From Gaetbulibacter sp. S0825 (GTDB lineage Bacteria; Bacteroidota; Bacteroidia; Flavobacteriales; Flavobacteriaceae), in assembly GCF_011777505.1 (NCBI RefSeq), contig NZ_JAATJT010000003.1, forward strand, positions 496,001 through 560,000: a stretch of DNA of 64,000 nucleotides. The letters are read 5' to 3'. A program made the translations under genes and the position numbers. Position 1 is the first letter of the stretch. Every line of letters begins with the position of its first letter. The notes below the pieces were generated by a model, which saw only the letters and a program-made list of their open reading frames with translations, was not told the origin of the DNA and did not search any database. Positions 28,642 to 37,242 of this stretch are shown piece after piece.

Positions 28642-28765
28642 AATAGTTAATTTAATTAGTTAGTAACAATAAATATAAGCAATTAAAAATAAGACACTTA
28701 ACTATAATATTTGTCACATTTAGACACTAACACTTTGTTTTTTATAATAATTTACTAGAATGAAT

Positions 28766-28773
28766 TATCTTTG
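28766..28773 (+). promoter_or_regulatory. Promoter -7 element of the 67-residue Cys-containing protein gene
   Basis: TATCTTTG matches TAnnTTTG and lies 17 bases before the start codon at 28791. Confidence 0.55.
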
Positions 28774-28790
28774 TACAAACATTTTTATAC

Positions 28791-28994
28791 ATGAAACTTC
28801 TTTTAATCACATTAGTCTTACTAGGGCTAGCAATTGCTGGAATTGCAATTAAACTTTGGGCAAAAAAAGATGGTGAATTTGCAGGAACTTGCGCGAGCCA
28901 AAACCCTATGTTAAATAAAGATGGAGAAGCTTGTGGTTTTTGTGGAAAAACGCCTGACCAATTTAAAGATTGTAATGAAACTGAGCACTCTTAA
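28791..28994 (+). CDS. Small membrane-anchored Cys-motif protein
   Basis: A 67-residue protein with a single N-terminal membrane helix or uncleaved signal (about 3-23) and a short tail with four cysteines in a C-x13-CxxC-x7-C pattern (TCASQ, CGFCG, DCNE). This could bind a metal or form disulfides outside the inner membrane. Similar small proteins occur in flavobacteria as membrane or secreted proteins without known role. It lies 6 bases before the glycosyltransferase gene, probably in one transcript. Confidence 0.7.
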   Translation: MKLLLITLVLLGLAIAGIAIKLWAKKDGEFAGTCASQNPMLNKDGEACGFCGKTPDQFKDCNETEHS

Positions 28995-29000
28995 GCAATA

Positions 29001-30110
29001 ATGATTGTGTTAGATATTTTATTTTACACATTTATTGCTGTTGTTATTATTCAGTTAGGTTTTTATGGTGCTATTTTTTCAAAATTTACTTTTCACACAC
29101 ATCAAAAGCAAAAGCAAAAAAATATTGCTGTTTCGGTTTTAGTTTGTGCAAAAAATGAAGCAGAAAATTTAAAAGAATTTATTCCTCTAATTTTAGAACA
29201 AAATTATCCAGCTTTTGAGGTAATTCTTATCAATGACGATTCAAATGATGGCACCTTAGATGTCATGAAGTCTTTTCAGTCATCTCATAATAACATTAAA
29301 ATAGTAGATGTAAAACCTATTGAAGCTTTCTGGGGAAACAAAAAATACGCCTTAACTCTTGGTATTAAAGCCTCATCAAACAACTTCCTTCTTTTTACTG
29401 ACGCCGATTGTACACCACTTTCCAATAACTGGATAAAGGAAATGAGTAGCCATTTTACTAACAAAAAAACAATTGTTTTAGGTTATGGTGCTTATAAAAA
29501 AACTAAAGGACTACTTAACAAACTTATTCGGTTTGAAACCTTATTAACTGCCATTCAGTATTTTTCTTATGCAAAAATAGGCATGCCGTATATGGCTGTT
29601 GGAAGAAATTTAGCCTATAGAAAAGAAACGTTTTTTGAAGCCAAAGGATTTATGAATCACATGAATGTTCGTTCTGGTGATGATGATTTATTTGTTAATC
29701 AAGTTGCAAATGCATCAAATACAGCTATTTGCACTACAAAAGATAGCTTTACTGAATCTATTCCTGAAAATTCATTATCTGAATGGTTTAAACAAAAAAA
29801 GCGCCATGTTTCAACTGCAAAATATTATAAACCAAAACACAAATTATTTTTAGGATTATTTTATGTATCACAAATCCTTTTTTGGTTGTTAAGCCTGATT
29901 TTTTTAGCAACATTATTTAATTGGAAAATAGTTTTAGTGTTATTTCTTCTAAGGTTTATTGTACAATTTTTTGTTATTGGCTTATCTGCCAAAAAATTAA
30001 ACGAGGAAGACACAATTATCCTACTTCCTTTCCTCGAATTATTTTTAATTGTCTCGCAAATGGCTATCTTTATATCTAATATTACTTCAAAACAAGATCG
30101 TTGGAAATAG
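29001..30110 (+). CDS. Family 2 glycosyltransferase, membrane-bound
   Basis: A 369-residue GT-A fold enzyme anchored in the inner membrane. It has one membrane helix at the N terminus (about 4-26) and two or three near the C terminus (about 285-365). The catalytic region has VSVLVCAKNEAENL (about 44-57), INDDSNDGT (about 78-86) and the metal-binding FTDADCTPL (about 131-139). The donor and acceptor sugars are unknown. Its stop overlaps the TTG start of the next gene (ECF sigma factor) by 10 bases. Confidence 0.93.
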   Translation: MIVLDILFYTFIAVVIIQLGFYGAIFSKFTFHTHQKQKQKNIAVSVLVCAKNEAENLKEFIPLILEQNYPAFEVILINDDSNDGTLDVMKSFQSSHNNIKIVDVKPIEAFWGNKKYALTLGIKASSNNFLLFTDADCTPLSNNWIKEMSSHFTNKKTIVLGYGAYKKTKGLLNKLIRFETLLTAIQYFSYAKIGMPYMAVGRNLAYRKETFFEAKGFMNHMNVRSGDDDLFVNQVANASNTAICTTKDSFTESIPENSLSEWFKQKKRHVSTAKYYKPKHKLFLGLFYVSQILFWLLSLIFLATLFNWKIVLVLFLLRFIVQFFVIGLSAKKLNEEDTIILLPFLELFLIVSQMAIFISNITSKQDRWK

Positions 30111-30652
30111 AAGATGCCATTAAAAAAGCAAAAGAAAACAATCAAATAGCTTTCAATTTTTTGTTAGACACCTTTTGGAATGACGTTTATGGGTTTTTAC
30201 TAAAACGCACCCAAAATGAAAACGACACAGAAGATATTACCATTCAAACTTTTTCAAGGGCGTTCGATAAAATTGGTACTTACAACGAAAAATATAAGTT
30301 TAAAACATGGCTTATTACCATTGCAAAAAACATTCACATAGATTTCCTAAGGGTTAAAAAAGCGTCCATAACAAATGAAAGAGGTCATGACCACGACGAA
30401 CGCGTTAAAGAAATTATTGATGAAACACCAACCATTGAAGATACTATTATTACTGAGCAAAATTTAGCAAAATTACTTCGTGACATAAAAAAATTAAAAC
30501 CTCATTATCAAGAAGTTATTAATTTACGATACTTTCAAGAGTTGAGTTATCAAGAAATATCAAATGCACTTAATGAGCCTATGAGTAATGTAAAAGTGAA
30601 GTTACTTAGAGCAAAAAAATTATTAGCAGAAATTATTCAGAAGAAAAAATGA
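30101..30652 (+). CDS. ECF RNA polymerase sigma factor
   Basis: A 183-residue ECF sigma factor. Region 2 spans about 10-85 (NENDTEDITIQTFSRAFDKI, then WLITIAKNIHIDFLR). Region 4 spans about 120-175 (LRYFQELSYQEISNALNEPMSNVKVKLLRAK). A TTG start inside the previous gene gives the full region 2. Unlike the sigma factor at 26.5 kb it has no adjacent anti-sigma gene; it overlaps by 4 bases (ATGA) with the NRAMP-like transporter gene. Confidence 0.92.
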   Translation: MEIEDAIKKAKENNQIAFNFLLDTFWNDVYGFLLKRTQNENDTEDITIQTFSRAFDKIGTYNEKYKFKTWLITIAKNIHIDFLRVKKASITNERGHDHDERVKEIIDETPTIEDTIITEQNLAKLLRDIKKLKPHYQEVINLRYFQELSYQEISNALNEPMSNVKVKLLRAKKLLAEIIQKKK

Positions 30653-31878
30653 AATTAAGTATTAAAAATCTAGGACCTGGATTATTGTTTGCTGGAGCTG
30701 CCATTGGCGTTTCACACTTAGTGCAATCAACAAGAGCTGGAGCCGATTTTGGTTTAGGCTTGCTTTGGGCATTACTATTAGTAAACCTATTTAAATATCC
30801 ATTTTTTCAGTTTGGACCAAGATATGCTTCAGCAACAGGAGAAAGTTTATTAGATGGTTACAAAAAAATGGGCAACGGTATTTTAATAGCCTATTTTATT
30901 TTAACGTTTGCTACTATGTTTACAATACAAACAGCAGTAACGATTGTCACAGCAGGATTAGCATCTTCCTTATTTGGCGAACTTGGTTTTGATGCTGAAT
31001 TTGCCGTAAAAATATGGACTATAATTGTTCTTATTGTTTGTTTAGCATTACTTATTTTTGGAAAATACAAACTACTAGATAGACTAATAAAAATTATTAT
31101 TATTACCTTATCCATTAGTACAATTGCAGCTGTTATAGTTGCCTTATCAAGTAACCCAGCTCCAATTTCATTTACACAAATATTACCAGAAGGCACTATT
31201 GAAATTGGATTTTTAATTGCTTTTATGGGTTGGATGCCAGCACCTTTAGATATTTCGGTTTGGCATTCTCTTTGGGCTATAGAAAAACGAAAAGATGACA
31301 AAGAATTTAATGCTAAATCAGCTTTGTTCGATTTTAATGTAGGATATATTGGCACTGTTATTTTAGGCATTTGCTTTGTGTTATTAGGCTGTATAGTAAT
31401 GTTTGGCTCAGGAGAATCATTTAGTAATGCAGCTGGAGTATTTTCGGGGCAGTTAATAGATATGTATACTTCTAGCTTAGGTGAATGGGCTTATATAATT
31501 ATTGGCATTGCCGCTTTTACTACTATGTTTAGTACTACACTTACATGTCTAGACGCCTCTCCTCGAGCTATGGATAGAACTATTGAACTCTTATTTAATA
31601 GGGACTATAAACTTGGCTACTTAGCTTGGATACTATTATTGGCCATCGGAACTATTAGTATTTTCTTCTTTTTTGATTCAGAAATGGGATTATTGGTGAA
31701 AATTGCAACAGTACTCTCGTTTTTAACTGCTCCTTTCTATGCCATTATAAACTATAAGCTTATTAGTAGTAAGTACACCCCTAAAAATGCAAGACCATCA
31801 TTGAAAATGCACATTTTAAGCTGGTTAGGCATCATTTTTTTAATTGGTTTTAGCATATATTATCTAACAACTTTATAA
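30649..31878 (+). CDS. NRAMP-like membrane transporter with non-standard metal site
   Basis: A 409-residue integral membrane protein with about 11 helices of the NRAMP (APC) fold. The family start is visible (NLGPGLLFAGAAIGVSHLVQ), but the DPGN metal-binding motif of helix 1 is replaced by GVSH (20-23), and the MPH motif of helix 6 reads MPA (196-198, in GWMPAPLDIS). True NRAMP proteins use these Asp, Asn and Met residues to bind Mn or Fe, so the substrate here is unsettled. It overlaps the upstream ECF sigma gene by 4 bases, an unusual coupling. Confidence 0.85.
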   Translation: MKLSIKNLGPGLLFAGAAIGVSHLVQSTRAGADFGLGLLWALLLVNLFKYPFFQFGPRYASATGESLLDGYKKMGNGILIAYFILTFATMFTIQTAVTIVTAGLASSLFGELGFDAEFAVKIWTIIVLIVCLALLIFGKYKLLDRLIKIIIITLSISTIAAVIVALSSNPAPISFTQILPEGTIEIGFLIAFMGWMPAPLDISVWHSLWAIEKRKDDKEFNAKSALFDFNVGYIGTVILGICFVLLGCIVMFGSGESFSNAAGVFSGQLIDMYTSSLGEWAYIIIGIAAFTTMFSTTLTCLDASPRAMDRTIELLFNRDYKLGYLAWILLLAIGTISIFFFFDSEMGLLVKIATVLSFLTAPFYAIINYKLISSKYTPKNARPSLKMHILSWLGIIFLIGFSIYYLTTL

Positions 31879-31901
31879 TCTATTTTTAATTCTATACTTT
31901 G

Positions 31902-31909
31902 TATCTTTG
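31902..31909 (+). promoter_or_regulatory. Promoter -7 element of lipA
   Basis: TATCTTTG fits TAnnTTTG and lies 20 bases before the lipA ATG. Confidence 0.55.
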
Positions 31910-31929
31910 CAACCATATTTATTAAAAGC

Positions 31930-32799
31930 ATGAGTACCGAATCAATTACAACTAAACGTCAACCTAAACCAAAGTGGCTTAGAGTTAAATTACCTACAGG
32001 AAAAAAGTACACCGAATTAAGAGGGTTGGTTGACAAGTATAAATTAAATACTATTTGCACTTCAGGTAGCTGCCCAAATATGGGTGAATGTTGGGGAGAA
32101 GGAACTGCTACTTTTATGATTCTTGGCAACATTTGTACTCGTTCATGTGGTTTTTGTGGTGTAAAAACTGGAAGACCAGAGTCGGTAGATTGGGATGAGC
32201 CAGAAAAAGTGGCACGTTCTATCAAAATCATGAACATTAAACATGCTGTTTTGACGAGTGTTGATAGAGATGACTTAAAAGACATGGGAAGCATTATGTG
32301 GGCAGAAACTGTAAAAGCAGTAAGACGCATGAATCCAGAAACCACAATGGAGACGTTAATTCCAGATTTTCAAGGAATTGAGCAACATTTAGACAGGATT
32401 TTAGAAGTATCTCCTGAAGTTATTTCACATAATATGGAAACTGTTCGTCGTTTAACAAGAGAGGTTCGTATTCAGGCAAAATATGATAGAAGCTTAAGTG
32501 TTTTAAAATATTTAAAAGATAACGGACAACGCAGAACTAAGACAGGAATCATGCTTGGATTGGGTGAAGAACGCGAAGAAGTTATAGAAACACTATATGA
32601 GTTAAAAGAAGCTAAAGTAGATGTGGTTACTATTGGTCAATATTTACAACCAAGTAAAAAGCATCTTCCTGTGCAACGCTTTGTTACTCCAGATCAATTT
32701 CAGGAGTATAAAGAAATAGGTTTAGACCTTGGTTTCCGTCATGTAGAAAGTAGTGCTCTGGTTAGGTCCTCATACAAAGCTCAAAAACACATTAATTAA
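31930..32799 (+). CDS. lipA: Lipoyl synthase
   Basis: A 289-residue radical-SAM enzyme that inserts two sulfurs into protein-bound octanoate. The auxiliary [4Fe-4S] cluster ligands are Cys43, Cys48 and Cys54 ([14 protein letters not shown]) plus the C-terminal Arg-Ser-Ser motif (RSSYKA). The radical-SAM cluster ligands are Cys69, Cys73 and Cys76 (CTRSCGFC). All key residues are present and the length is normal. The gapA gene follows after 2 bases. Confidence 0.97.
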   Translation: MSTESITTKRQPKPKWLRVKLPTGKKYTELRGLVDKYKLNTICTSGSCPNMGECWGEGTATFMILGNICTRSCGFCGVKTGRPESVDWDEPEKVARSIKIMNIKHAVLTSVDRDDLKDMGSIMWAETVKAVRRMNPETTMETLIPDFQGIEQHLDRILEVSPEVISHNMETVRRLTREVRIQAKYDRSLSVLKYLKDNGQRRTKTGIMLGLGEEREEVIETLYELKEAKVDVVTIGQYLQPSKKHLPVQRFVTPDQFQEYKEIGLDLGFRHVESSALVRSSYKAQKHIN

Positions 32800-32801
32800 G
32801 C

Positions 32802-33797
32802 ATGATTAATGTTGCTATAAACGGTTTTGGCAGAATCGGAAGACGTGTTTTTAGATTACTACTAAATAACCCTAACATACAAGTAGTTGCAATCAATGAC
32901 CTAGCTGATAGTAAAACACTTAGCCATCTACTTAAATATGATAGTATTCACGGTGTACTACCAAATACTATATCCTTTGATAATGACAATATTACTATAG
33001 ACGGTAAAAAAGTAAGTCTACAAAACCATAACTATCCAAAACTTATTAATTGGAAACCTTTTAATATTGATGTTGTTATAGAGGCTACAGGAAAGTTTAA
33101 ATCTACAACCGATTTAAACCACCACATAAACAATGGTGCTTCAAAAGTCATTTTGTCTGTTCCACCTACTGACGATTCTATAAAAACAGTAGTTTTAGGG
33201 GTCAATGACAATATTTTAAGCGAAAATGATAATATCATTTCTAATGCTTCCTGCACGACAAACAATGCTGCCCCAATGATTGACATCATTAATAATTTGT
33301 GTGGCATTAAACAAGCATATATCACCACTATACATTCATATACCACAGATCAAAGTTTACACGATCAACCGCATCGTGATTTACGTCGGGCAAGAGCCGC
33401 TGGACAATCTATTGTTCCAACAACAACTGGAGCTGCCAAAGCATTGACTAAAATTTTCCCAGATTTATCTGAAGTTATTGGTGGATGCGGTATTAGAGTT
33501 CCCGTGGCAAACGGCTCACTTACAGATATAACCTTTAATGTAAAGAAAATTGTAACTGTAAATGAGGTGAATTTGGCATTTAAAAAAGCTGCAGAATCAA
33601 ACTATAAAGGTGTTTTAGAATATACCAACGACCCGATTGTATCCATTGATATTGTTGGCAATCCTCACTCTTGTATTTTTGACTCCCTCATGACATCTGT
33701 TATTGGAAATATGGTAAAAATTATTGGTTGGTACGATAACGAAACTGGATATTCTAGCAGAATTATCGATTTAATTTCCAAATTGGAAAAGAACTAG
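32802..33797 (+). CDS. gap: Type I glyceraldehyde-3-phosphate dehydrogenase
   Basis: A 331-residue glycolytic enzyme. The Rossmann motif is NGFGRIGR (7-14), Asp33 (AIND) points to NAD rather than NADP, the catalytic Cys151 is in SNASCTTN, and the active-site His is in the block THSYTTDQ (about 178). The C-terminal signature WYDNETGYSSR is intact. It is probably co-transcribed with lipA, whose stop is 2 bases upstream; the pairing has no obvious metabolic logic. Confidence 0.97.
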   Translation: MINVAINGFGRIGRRVFRLLLNNPNIQVVAINDLADSKTLSHLLKYDSIHGVLPNTISFDNDNITIDGKKVSLQNHNYPKLINWKPFNIDVVIEATGKFKSTTDLNHHINNGASKVILSVPPTDDSIKTVVLGVNDNILSENDNIISNASCTTNNAAPMIDIINNLCGIKQAYITTIHSYTTDQSLHDQPHRDLRRARAAGQSIVPTTTGAAKALTKIFPDLSEVIGGCGIRVPVANGSLTDITFNVKKIVTVNEVNLAFKKAAESNYKGVLEYTNDPIVSIDIVGNPHSCIFDSLMTSVIGNMVKIIGWYDNETGYSSRIIDLISKLEKN

Positions 33798-33798
33798 C

Positions 33799-33868
33799 TT
33801 ATCGACCAAATGCATATTTTTTTTCAAAAAGTGCATTTTATCGAATAAAATGTTATATTTGTCGATAA
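33799..33868 (+). promoter_or_regulatory. Promoter with layered dyads upstream of the hybrid histidine kinase
   Basis: The 83-base gap holds a 19-bp palindrome (CATTTTAT-CGA-ATAAAATG, 33834-33852), an outer inverted pair TTATCGAC (33799-33806) and GTCGATAA (33861-33868), and a -7 element TATATTTG (33854-33861). The palindrome overlaps the expected -33 to -10 area, so a repressor or autoregulator could act there. The function is inferred from layout only. Confidence 0.5.
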
Positions 33869-33880
33869 AACGATCTAAAA

Positions 33881-36103
33881 ATGTCCCAAATCAAATATTA
33901 CATATTTGTTTTTTTAGTCTTAATAACTACAAATTTTTACCCTCAGGATAATATTGAGGATGACATTTCTTTGGATAAAAATAGAATTGACTTTTTTGTT
34001 GAAGAAGCTGATAAAGAAACTCAAAAGTCCAACTATTTTAATGCTATTACCATACTTCAAAAAGCATTGGTTATTGCCGAAAAAATTGAAAGTGAGAAAG
34101 ACCAAGGTATTTTACATTCTAAGATAGCGAACTTACAATACAACTTAGAAAAATATCAAGAAGCTAACTTTACTATCATTAAGGCAATGACTATTCAAAG
34201 TAGGATTGATGATACAGCTAACCTTGCAGTATCAAGATATACATGCGGAATTATTTATCTCGCACAAGAAGATTACACTAATGCTTTAGACTATTTTAAA
34301 TCTGCAAAAACGATATTCGAAGAAAAAAATTATAATGAGCTTGTTGCTAAAGTAACGCTTAATGAGGCAAAAGCTTACTTAGGGCAAGGCAACTTAACCG
34401 AGGCCAATGCTTTAGTGGATAAAGCTATTATTTCATCAAAAAAATATAAGTTACCTGACGTTCAAAGTGCTGCTTTAATAAAAAGCGGAGAAATCGCATA
34501 TGCTGAAGGCAAATACGAAAGAGCTTTAGCTCAAACCTTAGAAGGATCAAATATTGCCAAAAGTTCTGGCAATCTTGTTGTTTTAAACGAAAGCTATAAG
34601 GCTCTAAGCAATATCTATGAAAAGACAGGTAATTACCAATTGGCAAATACAAACTTGCATCTTTTTATAAAACTTAGTGATTCTATTTCAAACATAAGAA
34701 ATGAAAACTTACTTGCTGAAAAAGAAATTATAGATGCTGATAAAGACACTTTAATTCAAACCCAGAAAGAACAAATTGACGAAAAAAATGAGTCAGATAG
34801 TTTAAACAAACTAACCACTATTTTAAGTGTTGGATTAATAACCATTCTTTCTCTTTTAACACTTTCATTATACAAAAACAACAATATTAGACTAAAAACT
34901 AATAATATGTTGTATCGCAAAAATGAAGAACTTTTAACCGAAAAGGAAAGAGCAGAAATTGCTGCTAAAACAAAAACAAATTTCTTATCTACGGTAACAC
35001 ATGAATTAAGAACGCCTCTATATGCCGTTACTGGTTTAACTAATATGCTATTAGAAGAAAACCCAAGAAAAGAGCAAATGCAACATTTAAAATCACTTAA
35101 ATTTTCTGGTGATTACTTGTTAACCTTTATCAATGATATTCTTCAAATAAATAAAATTGAAGCCAACAAAGTAGAGTTAGACCCTGAAGTTTTCAATCTA
35201 AAAAATAAAGTAGAAAATGTAATAGCTGCATTAAATAATTCAGCTATTGACAATAATATTTTTATCCATTTTGAATACGACAAAAAGCTACCAGAAATAT
35301 TTAATGGAGACCAATTAAAAATTTCTCAAATTCTTATTAACCTTATTGGCAATGCAATAAAGTTTACTAAAGATGGAGATATATGGGTAAGAGTAACACA
35401 ATTAGGTCTTAAAGGTAAAAAACACTCTATTCGCCTTGAGGTAGAAGATAACGGAATTGGAATCACCAAAGAAAAACAAGAAAGTATGTTTGAGAGTTTT
35501 TCTCAAGGATCAGTTCAAATTAACCGAAAATATGGTGGTACAGGACTTGGACTATCAATTGTAAAAGGTTTGGTTAAAATTTTAAAAGGTAAAATTTATT
35601 TAAAAAGCGAATTGGGGAAAGGAACAAGCTTTTTTGTAGAAATGCCTTTAGAAGAAGCTCAAGAAGTAACAAATGTTAAAAGTAAAGATTACGCAAAAGA
35701 TTTAAATAACTTAGATTTAGAAAACGTGAGAATTTTAGTAGTAGAAGACAACAAAATTAACCAGATGATCACTAAAAAAATCTTAAACAAGATGAACTTA
35801 GTTTGTGATTTGGTTGACAACGGTGAAGACGCCGTTGAGAAAGTTAAGGAAGTGACCTACGATGTCGTACTTATGGACATTCACATGCCAGGAATTAGTG
35901 GCTTAGAAGCCACTAAACAAATACGTGCATTCGATAAAGAGCTTACCATTTTTGCTCTTACAGCAGTAACGCTCGAGGATAAAATGCAAGAGTTTGAAGA
36001 GGCTGGTTTTAACGATATTATATCGAAGCCATTTAAGCAAGAAGATTTTGAGAAAAAATTATATGAAGCATTAAAGGAAAACGAAACCTCTGCTTCGGCT
36101 TAA
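33881..36103 (+). CDS. TPR-containing hybrid sensor histidine kinase
   Basis: A 740-residue hybrid kinase. After a signal peptide (about 1-22) it has a periplasmic TPR array (about 35-275), a coiled stretch, one membrane helix (about 311-331), the dimerisation domain with phospho-acceptor His374 (THELRTP), and the ATPase domain with N box around Asn491, DNGIG (523-527) and GTGLGL (553-558). A C-terminal receiver domain (about 615-735) has Asp666 (LMDIHMPG). It has no linked DNA-binding regulator nearby. The gene ends convergently, overlapping lpxK by 4 bases. Confidence 0.95.
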   Translation: MSQIKYYIFVFLVLITTNFYPQDNIEDDISLDKNRIDFFVEEADKETQKSNYFNAITILQKALVIAEKIESEKDQGILHSKIANLQYNLEKYQEANFTIIKAMTIQSRIDDTANLAVSRYTCGIIYLAQEDYTNALDYFKSAKTIFEEKNYNELVAKVTLNEAKAYLGQGNLTEANALVDKAIISSKKYKLPDVQSAALIKSGEIAYAEGKYERALAQTLEGSNIAKSSGNLVVLNESYKALSNIYEKTGNYQLANTNLHLFIKLSDSISNIRNENLLAEKEIIDADKDTLIQTQKEQIDEKNESDSLNKLTTILSVGLITILSLLTLSLYKNNNIRLKTNNMLYRKNEELLTEKERAEIAAKTKTNFLSTVTHELRTPLYAVTGLTNMLLEENPRKEQMQHLKSLKFSGDYLLTFINDILQINKIEANKVELDPEVFNLKNKVENVIAALNNSAIDNNIFIHFEYDKKLPEIFNGDQLKISQILINLIGNAIKFTKDGDIWVRVTQLGLKGKKHSIRLEVEDNGIGITKEKQESMFESFSQGSVQINRKYGGTGLGLSIVKGLVKILKGKIYLKSELGKGTSFFVEMPLEEAQEVTNVKSKDYAKDLNNLDLENVRILVVEDNKINQMITKKILNKMNLVCDLVDNGEDAVEKVKEVTYDVVLMDIHMPGISGLEATKQIRAFDKELTIFALTAVTLEDKMQEFEEAGFNDIISKPFKQEDFEKKLYEALKENETSASA

Positions 36104-37104
36104 TATTTAGTACAAAAAGCCAATAGTATTTTATTGAATTTTTCATGCTCAAAAATTTTGGTTTCAATTGGTAAATAATAAAGCTTATTTTCAATTAATT
36201 TATTACCAAGTTTGGTAAAATCTTTTTCAGTTGTTACAATTATTTCTTTTTCATTTAAAGCCTCAATATCTGCATCGGTAAAAATATGGTGATCTTTAAA
36301 GTTTATATGTTCAAAATTATAACCTTCATCATTCAAAAAATTCACTAAAGGTATTGCATTGGCAATTCCAGTCACAAGCGTGAAATTCTCATCTTTTAAC
36401 CCACTTAAATTAACATTGTCACTGTTAGAATAGATAGTACTAGAGTAATCAATAGTACTGAAAAATACTTCTTGATGTGATTTTGGTTGTAATCTATGTT
36501 TAAGCTTGCTTCGTTCTTCAATAGTAATGTCTTTAGGACATTTTGTAACTACAATAACATTGGCTCTTTTAGCTCCAGATTTTGGTTCTCGTAAATCGCC
36601 TGTTGGTAAAGTGATATCATCAATATATAGTTTATCGTAGGTAGTTAACAAAATATTAAATCCTGCGTCTACTTTTCTATGCTGAAACGCATCATCCAAT
36701 AATATAACATCAGGGTTTTTTAAACTTTGTAATTTAGAAATTCCATGTTGCCTATTAGCATCAACACTCACTGTAATACCTTTAAATTTCGAATAAAATT
36801 GATAAGGTTCGTCTCCAATAGTTTCAGCACTTGACATGTCATTTGCTATTTGAAAACCATCAGTTGAGCGCTTATAACCTCTACTTAAAGTTGCTAGCTT
36901 ATAGTTATCCTTTAAAAGTCTTATTAAATATTCTATCATTGGTGTTTTTCCTGTACCACCAACACTTAAATTTCCAACGCAAATTACTGGAAAATCATAA
37001 CTTTTAGATTTAAAAACGCCTTTATCATACAAAACATTTCGCAACCATGTAACGCCATAGTAAATAGGAACAATTGGTAATAATATGTTTCTTAATAGCT
37101 TCAC
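36100..37104 (-). CDS. lpxK: Tetraacyldisaccharide 4'-kinase
   Basis: A 334-residue inner-membrane enzyme that phosphorylates lipid A at the 4' position. The Walker A loop is GNLSVGGTGKTP (44-55), preceded by a membrane-associated N-terminal helix (about 5-24). The conserved block DDAFQHRKV follows near residue 137, and the catalytic Asp lies in that block. The length is standard for the family. It overlaps the 3' end of the histidine-kinase gene by 4 bases on the opposite strand. Confidence 0.95.
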   Translation of the reverse strand: MKLLRNILLPIVPIYYGVTWLRNVLYDKGVFKSKSYDFPVICVGNLSVGGTGKTPMIEYLIRLLKDNYKLATLSRGYKRSTDGFQIANDMSSAETIGDEPYQFYSKFKGITVSVDANRQHGISKLQSLKNPDVILLDDAFQHRKVDAGFNILLTTYDKLYIDDITLPTGDLREPKSGAKRANVIVVTKCPKDITIEERSKLKHRLQPKSHQEVFFSTIDYSSTIYSNSDNVNLSGLKDENFTLVTGIANAIPLVNFLNDEGYNFEHINFKDHHIFTDADIEALNEKEIIVTTEKDFTKLGNKLIENKLYYLPIETKIFEHEKFNKILLAFCTKY

Positions 37105-37216
37105 GATAACGTAATCAAAATAATTTATAAAAGAGTGCCAAGATAATAATTAAATCATTCAAGATTACACAAGGCTAATTGAAAACAATGAAAGTCAACT
37201 TGTGGAAGTAATTATT

Positions 37217-37224
37217 TATCTTTG
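37217..37224 (+). promoter_or_regulatory. Promoter -7 element of the nif3-like gene
   Basis: TATCTTTG fits TAnnTTTG and lies 18 bases before the ATG at 37243. Confidence 0.55.
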
Positions 37225-37242
37225 AACTAAACATAACTTTTT

